NCBI RefSeq assembly: GCF_024139115.2
Contig: NC_085141.1
Location: 175,720,994 to 175,784,993, forward strand
DNA length: 64,000 nucleotides
DNA from: Armigeres subalbatus
Lineage: Eukaryota > Arthropoda > Insecta > Diptera > Culicidae
Direction: 5' to 3'
The stretch's first letter is position 1. The number at the start of each line of letters is the position of its first letter. This document shows positions 1 through 10,868 of the stretch, piece after piece. The notes below the pieces were generated by a model. That model was not told where the DNA came from and searched no databases. It saw nothing but the letters and a program-made list of their open reading frames with translations. The translations under genes were made by a program, and so were the position numbers.

Positions 1-1974
1 AAGAATATCTTTAAATCACAGTATTCAAAGTTTTATTGTGCCGTCATAATAACACCAATGCTCGATTGCTCGGTTATACTTTTGGGCTACTTTCGAGCAG
101 GATTCTGCTTATGAAGATAAACTAACGTTGAAACTAGTAAGGGTATACGATATTTCAAATGATTTCATTTCAGTCGGTTCAGAAAGTGTACTCCGCAGAA
201 TTTCGATTGATGTATTCGAGGGCGTTGGCTTACTAATGATTTCTCTGACGGCACTCAAATAGCCTTCAATAGAATCTACATCCCAAATCGGCAACGCAAT
301 TAAGTGTACATTAGTGGTTTCCTTCGCCCACAATAGATGGGAAAACCAATTGTTGATTGCAAAAATGTTTATCCCACGATTTTATTTACGATTTACATTT
401 CTCTTAAAGCCTCATCAAAATGCACCCACGTCCACATGTGAGGATTGCTGAAGATCGCGCAAAAACGATGATTTTGTGCTAATTAATAAAAGTAATAAAT
501 AAACCTGACGCAACATATCCCTCTTCGCCACATTTGCCACCTCACGAACGGCAGCATCTCACGAGCTAACTGGCTATCGCGTCCAACAGACAGGCCATTT
601 GTTCGGACGTATCGCTTCTTGCGTCCGACTTACACTCCGGTCAAACCGGCCAACTAACTATTAAAATCTTCATCGTGGTTTGCCGAAACGTGTTGCATGG
701 CTAAGTGGCATTATATTAGGATTCCGTGGAATGTACCGCGCGCGATCATTCAATGTGAAAATATTGCAGCTTAAGCAAATCGATTTATGGCCGGTGCTTC
801 CACACTGGCCAATTAACACTCCCCGATCGGTTGACGGGCGGCCAGCGATGATTTAAACTGGGTGCTGCTGCCATCGTGCTCTTGGTCGCTACTTGAAGCA
901 TCATAGGGATGTTTCAATTCAAAATTCATCTACGATGATCAATTGCAAAATTTAATAAGAGTAATGATAGTCAATCTGCTGTGTGAAATGTGTAGGTGTG
1001 ATGACACTTCAACTTGAATATTGGTTTTTATGACCACCTCCGATAACGAAGAGATGACAGACAGACATATAGTCCAACTGCAATCGCATTCAAGTGATAT
1101 TTTATAAGTTTTATTCAATTCCGATGAGCTTGCGGGTGACACTTATTTATTAAATTCAAGTGAAAGATTCACTGTCTGCATACCATTAACCTTTTGTACA
1201 CTGTGGCATACTTATTCTTATTGAATAATGACATATATGTGACGGCAATGTGATATTGAATAGTTTTTATAAACATCGAGAACTTGAAAAAATAATAAAT
1301 AAAAACGCAACGGAGATGGATTGGCTTGAAACTAAATTGAACTTATTAAAGTAGGTATGAGCTGAACTGGAATCAATTTGTAGATTGACGTCGTGTGAGA
1401 TGAGGCTTTTGATTGAAGTGAGAATTGTCTATAATTTCCATTTGAATTGCACGGTCATCTCGCGCGAGAAAAGACGAAATCGACAATTTTCGAGTCGCCC
1501 GAGACGTAAAATTACTAAACATTGCTCTGCACAGGTATTCAAAATTCTAAAAATCATAGATAAATTGAGAAGAGAAGAGAAAGAAATTTCACACATATAT
1601 TAAATAAACTGAACTCGTTTTACTAAGTTTAGACTGAGTAGCCGTTTTTTACTAAAATACAAAAGAAACAGTCGTCACACAAACAGTGTAAATTTAATTT
1701 TTGACGGCTTGTTGAAGTTAATGATGTAAAGCATCTCCCGAAACGGTGTTCAACTTAATCTATAGATTAAAAAAACACAATAATAAAGATAAAAAAAGCA
1801 TATTTCGAACTAATTTGTATGGCAAAAGAAAATTTGACTAAACTTTTTCGGGAAAGATTCGGAACGATCTGGTATCATGTATTCAAACTTAGTTTTTGTC
1901 TACTTTGCTCCTAGTTGCTCCAAAGCTAGAAATCTACTGTTTCAATGTTATAATGAGGACGATGTTAATGCTTC
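1..1974. other. Unassigned AT-rich spacer
   Basis: I see no gene, repeat family or RNA gene that I can name here. A minus-strand open frame at about 109-340 reads like plausible protein (it contains LIALPIWDVDSIEGYL) but has no convincing splice sites or recognised domain. It may be an isolated exon or chance. The stretch around 500-860 is somewhat richer in GC than its surroundings and looks single-copy within this window, so it could hold host regulatory DNA. That last point is inference. Confidence 0.4.
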
Positions 1975-1987
1975 AGACCTTAAGGCT

Positions 1988-2362
1988 GGGGTGCACGCGG
2001 CATCATCATTCTTGATACCAGTCGTGTAGAGGGAAGCAGGCGCGAAGTCGACCCTGCCCACCTGTAAGGCCACCTGGAAAGCCGGCAATGCGCTGGCACG
2101 ATACCATAGTGTTCTTCTAAAAAAGCGAGTCACGATTTTCGATGCTGCAAGGACACGCAGCTAACCTCGAGGGTGCGTCATGCACTGGCCCCCCTTTGAA
2201 GCATTACTTTCTGGTTGTACCGAAGGGACGATGGGCTTGGCGGCAATGGAAACGGTTTAGCTGGTCGGGGATGCAGTCCTGCCTCCCTCATTGGCACTTC
2301 CTGGTCAACCCAGGATGTCTGTTGAGCAGATTCCCCCTCCATTGTTTAGGAAGAAAAAAAAA
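1988..2362 (+). mobile_element. 5'-truncated 3' end of an R1-clade non-LTR retrotransposon
   Basis: This segment is the reverse-orientation counterpart of 44520-44940, the 3' end of the R1-like element at 44.5-47.3 kb. It ends in a run of A's at 2354-2362. The 13-bp word agaccttaaggct occurs immediately before it (1975-1987) and again right after the A-run (2363-2375), a perfect target-site duplication. A 5'-truncated copy, a 3' poly(A) and a TSD together are what target-primed reverse transcription leaves behind. It keeps no complete protein domain; open frames across it are incidental. Confidence 0.9.
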
Positions 2363-2651
2363 AGACCTTAAGGCTTGCTCCTCCAGAAGTACTTCAGTAG
2401 CATACTTTATGTTCGATAACAATTCTAACCTCAAAATAAATTTAGCGTTCCAAAATTGCTCTTCGGGAAAAAAATTGTTTTGTCCAGCATTTGTATGGGG
2501 GCCCGCCACTGTACGACGTCTGAGAAGAAGCGTCCAACATAACTCTATAGTCATAGCTCACAAATTCCAATACTCACGCCGATGACAATCGACCGCCAGT
2601 TACGCTGATGGCGTAGCCTGTTGTACCTCAGGTATCAGCAAAACAGGTGCG

Positions 2652-2757
2652 ACCTAGGGGCCTGCCCAGGATGTAGTGAGGGTTGACAGTGGGCTATGGT
2701 GAACTCCTATAAAAAGCTGTATTTATCTGCAAGCAGGTCTATATCTAAGATCGCAAC
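2652..2757 (+). mobile_element. Fragment of an RTE 5' untranslated region with TATA-like box
   Basis: The segment aligns by eye with 20690-20790, the 5' leader of the RTE copy at 20.6 kb. Shared words include ttgacagtgggc and ctataaaa followed by agctg. The shared TATA-like box lies at 2708-2716. Neither the upstream 5' end nor any coding region is present, so this is an isolated piece. No target-site duplication was found. Confidence 0.6.
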
Positions 2758-2779
2758 CTTCTGAAACAACAATTTGTTA

Positions 2780-2946
2780 GGGGGTAGTACACATATTACG
2801 TAAGTAATTTTTCTGGATTTCTCGATCCCCCACCCCCCCTGTAAGATTTTTTTATACATTTCATACAAATGATTTTTGTATGACGCGTAAGAAAACGACA
2901 GACCCCCCTCCCTCTATAAGTGCTTACGTGATATGTGTACGGCCCC
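2780..2946. mobile_element. Short inverted-repeat element (MITE-like)
   Basis: The left end (2780 onward, ggtagtacacatattacgta) and the right end read in reverse (from 2946, gggccgtacacatatcacgt) form imperfect terminal inverted repeats of roughly 25-30 bp. C/G homopolymers sit just inside both arms. There is no coding capacity, and no clear target-site duplication was seen. I class it as a non-autonomous DNA element of unknown family. Confidence 0.55.
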
Positions 2947-3287
2947 TCGAGAATCAGAAAATGAAAGAATACGGACTGATTTTACGCAAAATAACGTACA
3001 CAAATAGTAACAAGAAAAGTTTTAACGCCGCATGCATTTTGACATCCATGGACTCAGGGTAGTTCGTCAATCTTCGGGAAACATAGAATGCCATCAGAAC
3101 AAATTCCACGATTCAAATACTGCAATATAGAAGTGAACACATTCCCATTGTGGAGTTGGCTTCCTACCAAGCGCCTAAGCACACTCTACGCATACGGAGA
3201 GGCAACCTTCACCCAACCAGCGACTGTTAGGTTTTCTAACAATTCTGTATAAGAACCTACCAAAACCTGTATAAGAACTGGGCAATT

Positions 3288-3840
3288 CAGGGTGCCAATG
3301 GAATGAATGAGAAAAATTGGAGCATCGAATTTCAAAACCGGGTAGTGCTCAAAAGTCTCCTCAAAAAAAGTCCCTATGCAAAATTTCAGCTTAATCGATT
3401 TCTTTAATTTCCTGACGGAATCTGTTTCAGTGTTTGCAGTTAGCACACCACTCGATTCAGAGGCGGCGCACAACTGTCATTTTTGTTGATTTAGCTTTGC
3501 TGCGTCGCAGCATGCATGAAATAATAAAAATGACAGTTGTGCGTTGCTTCCGTATCGAGTGGTGTGCCTCCGAAAACGCGAGCACTTTTAAACTTGGATT
3601 CCGTCAGGAGTGACCTTAAGTGTTTGACCAAAGCGGTCAAAGTTTGACTGTTTTGAAACACGAAAATTTCCCAAGGCTGGGGTACAGGAAAAATCCGAAA
3701 CAAAATTTTTTTTTATGTCAAATGTCAACGAGACCTTTTTTTTGAAATAAAATGACTTTCAAGGAATTTTTTGAAATCAAAAATAAAATTTTTGATGCCA
3801 AATGTTTCAAAAATGCAATGAAAAGATCTTTTTTTTCTTC
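3288..3840 (+). repeat. Left member of a large inverted repeat pair
   Basis: This block matches 9610-10100 in opposite orientation. Matching words, read inward from the outer end, are gggtagtgctcaaaagt, then gtgtttgaccaaagcggtc, gaaattttcgtgttt (as its complement) and gatgccaaatg. It may be the long terminal repeat of one 6.8-kb foldback element or an independent copy of a repeat inserted in opposite orientation. The left member contains an extra nested hairpin (3411-3609) that the right member lacks. Confidence 0.65.
3411..3609. mobile_element. Nested hairpin (foldback) insertion
   Basis: Arms of about 75-88 bp face each other. The left arm runs from cctgacggaatc through gcacaccactcgat to gcacaactgtcattttt. 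The right arm is its imperfect complement and ends with gattccgtcagg. Alignment to the sister repeat at 9.6-10.1 kb shows that one runs directly from gatttcg into ttaagtgtttg, without this hairpin. The hairpin is therefore a later insertion. No coding capacity is present. Confidence 0.7.
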
Positions 3841-4140
3841 TTTATTAACCCTTTTGTTACCGACAAAAAACACCCTTACGTTACCGAAAGGTTACCCGGG
3901 TAACGACGGACTTAAAATGATCATAACATTGTTAGTTTTTCATCGGCTTTTACGATTTTAGTTGCTACGGATACAGGAACTGTATCCGCTATTCGATACA
4001 TGTTACACATAACCGATTCGGATTACCTGGTTACAGGAATTCCGGATTAACTGGGCGAAGTCCCAAAGTATGTATAAATTAAAGATATATATTCAACCAA
4101 ATGAAGATTTCTTGCGTCATGACTAATAAACTTCGTTGGA

Positions 4141-4470
4141 AAAATAAAGAATATAACTTAACTATGTTTCAGGACCATCTTATGATTAAATCCGGTTATT
4201 CCGGAAACAGGTTTCCGTCGGGCCTAAAGTGGCCACAAACTCATTTTGAAGAAACCCTGGCAATATGGGTATCAAAATTCATGAAATTGTTTCGGAAGTA
4301 TGATCTGATAAGTAATTGGACCATAGGATGGTTTGACAACGAACCGGTCATCCTGGAACAGGTTCCCGTGGGGCCTTAAGTGGCCACAAACTCATTCTGA
4401 AGAAACTCTGGAAATATGGGTATCAAAGTTTATGAAACTGTTTCGGAAGCATGATCTGATAATAAGTAAT
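4141..4470 (+). repeat. ~150-bp repeat family, two tandem units
   Basis: Two successive units start near 4203 and 4355 (spacing about 152 bp). Each contains aggttcccgtggggcc-like, gtggccacaaactcatt and tgtttcggaagcatgatctg-like segments. Related pieces lie at 5095-5190 and 7410-7660 in the same orientation and at 8280-8570 inverted. The open frame across 4101-4379 is just this repeat in translation. Confidence 0.75.
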
Positions 4471-4491
4471 TGATGATGATGATGATGATAC
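4471..4491. repeat. (GAT)n microsatellite
   Basis: A short run of gat triplets directly follows the second ~150-bp repeat unit. Confidence 0.9.
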
Positions 4492-4859
4492 TAACATCTA
4501 TTGCAGCAAGGCACCTGCCGATAGCACTGGCCATATCTGACAAACGATTTGATCATGATTATATTATTGTTTGCATTTCATCAAACTCCTGTATGAAGCG
4601 CCAAAAATGGGTGGGGTGGTTCCATAGGCAGAGACACTTATGCGAATCCACGGGATGAATAGAGAATCTCCTTCCAGAAGAAAGTTCGTACATACAATAA
4701 TATAATCTAGCCCTCGATTCCTAGATTGACCCAATAGATGGGGAGAAGAGCCCGCCCTTTATCCACGAGATGTTAACAATAGGAAGTTGGCAATTCCACT
4801 CTTCCTATCCAAATCGCTTCAATCGGGTGCCCTGATGTTTTTTTTATGTTATATATGTA

Positions 4860-4912
4860 ATCATGTAGTTTGAATATAATTTGGTAAATATATATATATA
4901 AATATATATAAT
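4860..4912. repeat. AT-rich microsatellite
   Basis: Alternating ta/at tracts around 4880-4910. No gene is visible between 4500 and 5090; an isolated agaccttcttcaac/cgtcttcag-like segment lies near 4930-4990. Confidence 0.8.
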
Positions 4913-5094
4913 GGAATTCTCTCACCAAGTTTCAATTTGACCTTTCTTCAACACCAGCTAGTTTCAGGTTTATACCGTCTTCAGAGGTGCAGAACCAACA
5001 GTTCGTCAAGAAATGTCCTGATTTAAATCGGGGAATATGCTTTGTTCTGGTTCAAAGATCGCGAAAATAGACTTCTTGATTTGCATAATAAGTA

Positions 5095-5190
5095 ATTGGG
5101 CCATAAAATGGGTTGACAACGAACCGGTCACCCTGGAACAAGTTCCCGTGGGGCCTAAATTGGCCACAAACTCATTCAGAAAAACGAGCA
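5095..5190 (+). repeat. ~150-bp repeat family, partial unit
   Basis: This contains gacaacgaaccggtcaccct and ggccacaaactcattc, as in the units at 4.2-4.5 kb. It breaks off near 5190 before the second half of the unit. The following 840 bases (5190-6030) are AT-rich and hold nothing I recognise. Confidence 0.7.
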
Positions 5191-6031
5191 ATGGGTAATG
5201 TTTTCAACATAACCGCGAGCAGACGTAGGACTTGTATAAACGTAACGTATTTATAATATACTTCTTTTGGATCTAGGAGGTTTGATTATAGTATTGATAT
5301 TGGACAACTTCCATGCTGTGATTAGATTATTAATTTGATTCAAAACTTCTGGAAATAAAACTAATAATTAAATACATAATTAGAATTGCTTTGTTTCTAA
5401 CTATTAAGCCCTTATTTACTCAAGCAAATGTAGGGCATTTATAGATTTCTTATTAATGATAGTATTTGAAGTCTAATTCAATTTACAAAATTTTCAGATT
5501 TGGGTAAAATGTGCTATTTTAGGGGAACTGTCGCGTTTTCCAAATGAAAATACATTATCAATTTTGTTACTTTTTTTTGCTAACATGCGTGTTTACTGCT
5601 GAAAAAATCACAACAATAAGAAACAAGTCAAGGAGCAGTAAACCTACTAAAATAGAGGAGGTACTGCTAATACATCAACGACAAATTATTTAACTTATCT
5701 ACGTCAACTTCAATAATACGATTTCTTAGAAAATGAAAAACAAAGAATAAGATAAAGTTTATTTAAATATTCTTCTGGAAATTATTTTTTGCGGACTTTT
5801 TAAAAACATTTACATGTAATAGCAAATTTTCTAATCTAAAATGAATATTACACTATTGCTGATTGTGCATCTCTAATTGCTAATGCCTTCTGCAAATAAA
5901 TGAAAGTAATTATTTTATCAATTTTATTTTCATCGGTAGTTATTTTTTTTGCTGGGGAATCAGAAATTTATAGTATAACCATGTTTTAATGTACGTGTCA
6001 TTTATACCAATACAACTTAACATATGAGATA

Positions 6032-6662
6032 GGGCAGTTCAAATTTCAAAATGTTCGAAAATTCCAACTCCCATATGTCTATTAGCATCATTTTGATAAT
6101 ATAGGAATCCTGGCAAAATTTCAGGCAATTCGCTGACCATTTAGGGTGGCGCGAGTCAATTTTGTTTATATGGAAATTTGTATGGGAAAACTTAAATTTA
6201 TTCAAGTCACCCTACAACTGTCAAATCGTGATAAATTCAAATAAACATCCCCAACCTCCATTTTTGGAGTCTATATAAATGAGACCTCCGGATAACACAT
6301 TAGTTTAGAGTGGATTGAACGGTTCTATTGACAGTATGAATGAGATAAATGGCTAAAATGGTGTAATTAGCCTTAACGTAGCAGTTGAAATATAAATCAA
6401 AATTAATGATTTACTCACTGGTTGAGCTCAAATAGATTCAAAAATGGAGGTTGGGTATATTTATTTAATTCATCACGATTTGACAGTTGTAGGGAGACTT
6501 GTATAAATTTAAGTTTTTCCCATACAAATTTCCATATAAACAAAATTGACTTCGCCACCCTAAATGGCCACCTTGCCTGAACCAGGACTCCTATATTATC
6601 AAAATGATGCTAATAGACATATGGAGTTGGAATTTTCGAACATTTTGAAATTTGAACTGCCC
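6032..6662. mobile_element. 631-bp foldback MITE with TA duplication
   Basis: The left end gggcagttcaaatttcaaaa and the right end, its complement ttttgaaatttgaactgccc, bound two arms of about 240 bp around a ~150-bp centre. TA precedes the left end (6030-6031) and follows the right end (6663-6664). There is no coding capacity. TA duplication with long inverted arms fits a non-autonomous Tc1/mariner-type or 'mTA' element, but I cannot assign the family. Confidence 0.85.
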
Positions 6663-7409
6663 TAATGGTCAGTCATAACATGACTCGTACCATCCGGGAT
6701 CATGTGGATTATAAAACCAAATACCTGGATGTAACAATCTCTCTTATTTTATTTTTCTTCATCCACCACCGCTGCCCTCGCTGCCTCAGCCATCATCGTC
6801 CTCTAGCCGTGAACTCCTAGCGATGAGATTGCATCTATCGCAACCGACACCACTGCATCCGACCATCATCAAGCACAGAATGACAAAAAATGCGCCCTTC
6901 TTTCATGCATATACGCGGCAGTTCTAACCGCTGGAGACCGCATGCTGTCGCTGTGTGAGTGAACACAACGAACGAACGAACGAAACGAAAATGCGCGAGC
7001 AAAAAGCACGTCAGTACGCGCTGCTGTCACAAATTGAATGACTCGCACACGGCAGGCACTGCTTCTTTATACACAAAGAAAATCTTCCGGTAGACTCGAA
7101 GGCCGTGACCCGATTCTGATGTCCGTGTTAGGAATGCACGGGATTGGTTACATATGAAATTTTACTAGCTTTGACAAGAATTGAAATTTCCAATAGCTTA
7201 TCATTAATAATCTTAAGTTCCAATGAAATAGGCAAATGGTGGAGAGTGTCCAGGTCGATTGATATAAAATCTTAAAAATCCATCGAGGGATAAAGGCGCT
7301 AGTAACGTTCAAAATCTTCCCTTCCAGCGTAACGCTCTCGATTTCCAAAAATCTAAATGACACCCAGTATAGTAAAGAAAGACGTAAGTCGTACGTCAAA
7401 AAAACCCTG
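6663..7409. other. Unassigned
   Basis: No gene or recognised repeat. A small gaac-type microsatellite (aacgaacgaacgaaacgaaa) lies at about 6967-6988. The minus-strand open frame at 7148-7399 has no recognisable features. Confidence 0.5.
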
Positions 7410-7660
7410 ACAATTCATGAAATTGTTTCGGAAGCATGATCTGATAAATGGTGGACCATAGGATGGTTTGACAATAGACTGGTCATCCTGGAACAAGTTC
7501 TAGACTGGTCATCCTGGAACAAGTTGTATCGGAAGCATGATCTTTTGGGTTATTAGGCTAAAGATGGTTTGACAACGAACCGGTCATTCTCAAACAGGTT
7601 TCCGTGGGGTCCCTCATTTAGAAGAAACTATGGCTATCTTCATTTTCCATAATATCTTGA
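7410..7660 (+). repeat. ~150-bp repeat family, scrambled units
   Basis: Segments of the ~150-bp repeat appear out of step. The word gactggtcatcctggaacaa occurs twice, about 30 bp apart (near 7478 and 7504), and is followed by another gacaacgaaccggtcatt copy. This looks like internal duplication within a decayed array. The 7660-8270 interval that follows holds nothing recognised. Confidence 0.65.
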
Positions 7661-8279
7661 TATGGAAATGCTAATATCATCTTCCAAACTTGGACGTACA
7701 TGTTCATGATAGCATTAGAGGCGAAAGTATAGAATTAAGTGGATGGGTTAGGATACAGCAGGCATGAAGAATGTTTTTATACTGAAGTCGATTTGAAAGC
7801 GAGCGGAGGCAATATTTGTGATGGCACATATCTTTGACCTTCCTTCCTCAAAGCTCCCGTATGAGGGAAGGAAGGAATATATATCAGTGTGTGTGGAAGC
7901 CTAGCAGAGATATATCAGCTGCACTGATCGTCAAGTGATATCGTCTATATAAATCGTTTAACTTCACGTAGAAGTAACACACACGAAATCATTAATTTAG
8001 CATAATATCTTGTCAAGAAGACTTAAAAAATTCTTGACAGGTACTCAGAAATGATTTATAATAAACCACAGGCGCTGTAAGTTATTTCATGAAGATCATT
8101 GTTGTTTGCAGAATAATTTACAAAATAAAAAAGAACGACTAAAATTTCTTTTTCATTTTACTCTTCACTTTTCTCTTTTCACTTTTTAGCTTTTCCACAC
8201 TTCTCACTATTCACTTCTTACTATTCATTTCTCACTTGTCATTCGACGAGCATCAGTCCCATCCTCTTGGAAAAACATG

Positions 8280-8570
8280 TTTCCGAAAATATGCCAAGAA
8301 TTTTGATGCCAGGTTGTCTTCTAAATGAGTTTGTGGTCACTAAAGGCCTTTCGGGAACTTGTTCCAGGATGACTGTTCCGAGTTGATATCCATCCTATGG
8401 TTTCAACTTTATGGATACAATATTTCCGAAACAATTCCAAGAATGTTGATACCCATATTGTCAGGGTTTCTTCTAAATGAGTTTGAGGCCACTTTAGGCT
8501 CTCCGGGAACCTGTTCCAAGATGACCGTTCCAGTTGATATTCATCCTATGGTCTCGCCTGTTAGGGTGAT
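8280..8570 (-). repeat. ~150-bp repeat family, two inverted units
   Basis: Two units run opposite to those at 4.1-4.5 kb. They share ttctaaatgagtttg, gggaacctgttcc-type and catcctatggt segments. Their inverted placement relative to the left copies fits subterminal repeats of one larger element, though the forward copies at 7.4 kb complicate that reading. Confidence 0.7.
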
Positions 8571-9365
8571 CCGAATTTTTTTTTTTCATTTTCGTTCAAA
8601 AAAATTGAGCCGCTGCAAAAGTGATAGAGCTTGAAAATACAAACAACTTCTGTGAGAATATACCAACTGGCTCTATCTTTTTAACGGTAGCGAATTATGA
8701 TGATATTTCAAAAAATCGTATCTAAAATCAGTTTTCTTCTAGAAAACTTTTTTTCTTATTGTTTTTTGACATGGACATGTTCTACAAAGTGATCAAGTAC
8801 TTCAAATCACACGTTTTCCTAAAGAATGTGAATATTTCGGAGGTATATTAGAGAAGTTATTCGACTTTTTCATATTTTATAGCACAATTTTGCTATGACC
8901 AACCATATGAAAATATAGACATCCAACTACCAAATGCACTCTATTTTATTAGAAGGAATTCGGAGGAAATTTTGATATGACAAACATTAAGATGACTCAA
9001 ATTAGTATAAAAATCATTTTTTTAATATATTCATGGAACGCCCTACCGTTTAATCATTTTAATTATTTATAAAAGAAAGGTCACCCTTTTAGGTCAACCT
9101 AATCTTCCAAAAGATTTTTTTTGGTAAAATTGGTAAAAGTTTATTTTTTGGTAAAATTTTCTTCCGAAGACACCACCTATGTAAAATCAACCGTTTGCAC
9201 GCAAATAAAAAAACGCACGTTTTCGGCTTGCTGCGCCCACTGTGCGATGTTTAGGAACCTAAGCAAATTTCACTTGAAAACGAAAAAGGTATCCGGTAAC
9301 AAAAAGGGTTAAAGAGGCTTTCAGCCCTTGGCTGGTTCACCTCTAGACGTCAAGATCTGGTGCTA

Positions 9366-9556
9366 GGGGAAATGAAGGCTTTGGCAGGTTTTGTTCTATT
9401 ATTGTCAAGGTGGTTTTCTATAACTAATTATGCTCAAATTTGAACTCAACATTCTTTGCATATCCCAGAATATTGTGGCCAAAATTTATTCAATTTGGTC
9501 AACAAAAACTCCCCTGACAATAATAGAACAAAATCTGCCAAAGCCGTCATCTCCCC
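9366..9556. mobile_element. 191-bp hairpin MITE with TA duplication
   Basis: Arms of about 45 bp match: the left reads ggggaaatgaaggctttggc then tgttctattattgtca, and the right is its near-perfect complement ending in tcatctcccc. TA flanks both ends (9364-9365 and 9557-9558). It is non-coding. Confidence 0.85.
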
Positions 9557-9609
9557 TACATCGAAACAAAAAATTTTTTTAGAAGAGAATGACTTTTGGG
9601 GCTTCGTTT

Positions 9610-10100
9610 GTTTTATACCAAATGTCTTACAAATGCATGAAACGTCGAGTCAACACCAAATCACGACGTTTCATGCATTTTATAACATTTGGCATCCAAA
9701 TTTTTTTTTTAATTTCGAAAAAAAATTCCAAAAATTTTTAAGTCCCAAAAAGCAATGTTTTTCAATTTTTTTTTTTCGAGGTAACACCAGATTTTAACGT
9801 TTCATGCATTTCAAAGAAATCTGGCATAAAAAAATCGATTTCGAAATTTTCCAGTAACCAATTCATCCTCCCTTTGGGAATAAAAATAAAAAAATCGATT
9901 TCGAAATTTTCCAGTAACCAATTCACCCTCCCTTTGGGAAATTTTCGTGTTTAAAAATAGACAAACTTTGACCGCTTTGGTCAAACACTTAACGAAATCC
10001 GATTGAGCTGATATTTTATATAGGAACTTTTCTCGAGAAGATCAAACTTTTGAGCACTACCCGTTTTTGAAATTCGAAAAGTCGATTTTATTGGCCCCTA
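9610..10100 (-). repeat. Right member of the large inverted repeat pair
   Basis: This is the inverted counterpart of 3288-3840. It contains a small hairpin (9615-9695, arms around aatgcatgaaacgtcg) and an exact-period 60-bp tandem duplication (9827-9946). Its outer end reads ccaataaaatcgactttt in reverse, matching the sense of the left copy's outer end. Confidence 0.65.
9827..9946. repeat. Two-copy 60-bp tandem duplication
   Basis: The segment containing aaaaaaatcgatttcgaaat and ttccagtaaccaattca occurs twice at exactly 60-bp spacing and is almost identical between copies. This implies a recent local duplication. Confidence 0.95.
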
Positions 10101-10533
10101 CTGGGCATATGAGAAAATGCTAGATTAATATACATCGGTTTTATTTACGCGGTTGGAATTTATTAATTTCTCGGTTGAACTTTCACAGCTTTTTGAATAC
10201 CCCCTGAATTTTCTTTTTTATTCCCCAGGGATTGAATCCAGAAGAGAATGAAACTATCTCTCACTTATCGTTTCTGTATACATTTCCGATACGTAGCATA
10301 TCGGCACTTTTTTTTCGCAGGCTCTCATGATAAAGAACTGATACGAGGGGCTATACCCCATAATACATTTGTTTTAATAGGCTCCAAACGCGCGGGAGGT
10401 ACTGGTTCTGATGATGCATTTCAACTTGTTTCAACAACTGTGCGAACAAATATGGCCCCCAACACAAAATGAGCGAGAATGATGCATTTTATCATAACCT
10501 CTCCGGTTCTGATTTTTCGCATTTGTGTACAAG
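10101..10533. other. Unassigned
   Basis: No recognised gene or repeat. An open frame at 10248-10472 has no family features. The last six bases (tacaag, 10528-10533) are the left target-site duplication of the RTE copy that follows. Confidence 0.5.
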
Positions 10534-10595
10534 CACTACGAAGAGCACCTGAATGGCGATGTGGCAGACAACGGTAGCGATATGGTACTGAACCT
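10534..10595 (+). mobile_element. RTE copy A, 5' piece
   Basis: The text cactacgaagagcacctgaa onward matches 22289-22350 of the fuller RTE copy and encodes the endonuclease-to-RT linker region. It stops at gaacct (10595), exactly where the second piece resumes at 14321. The element was therefore split by the insertion at 10596-14316. The word tacaag before it (10528-10533) recurs after its 3' tail (15832-15837) as a short TSD. Confidence 0.85.
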
Positions 10596-10868
10596 TGTAA
10601 CCGTTCGGGGAATGTTCTCGAGTCAAGCTAAAACGGTGGCTTAAACGCTACTCTCTAAGAGAGACCACCGGTCGTGTTTGGTTTGCCCGACTTTTGAAGA
10701 CCTTTTCGCTCAGGGAAACTTCTCGAACGGTTCGCGGATCGATAATCAATTTCGTAACGCATGCACTTACTCCAACTCGTTATCCGTACGAAACATAGGG
10801 AACTCAGAGGGAATGTTCGCTCATTAGAGCAATAAAACGGAACGAAACGTAATTAAGTTTAGTGAGTA

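Larger units (their letters stand above)
3849..9308. mobile_element. TTAA-flanked 5.46-kb unit with short inverted ends (piggyBac-like?)
   Basis: The left boundary reads TTAA then CCCTTTTGTTACCG (TTAA at 3845-3848). The right boundary is its complement, cggtaacaaaaaggg then TTAA (9309-9312). Ends of about 15 bp (one T of length difference) abutting TTAA on both sides are the signature of piggyBac-type transposons, which duplicate TTAA. No transposase is readable, so the unit would be non-autonomous and composite. It holds a TA-flanked foldback element and copies of a ~150-bp repeat. The short ends could be coincidental. Confidence 0.45.

Noticed and set aside
2142..2585. 147-codon plus-strand frame
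   Set aside because: It runs through the R1 3' fragment, its poly(A), the target duplication and flanking DNA, so it cannot be a natural protein.
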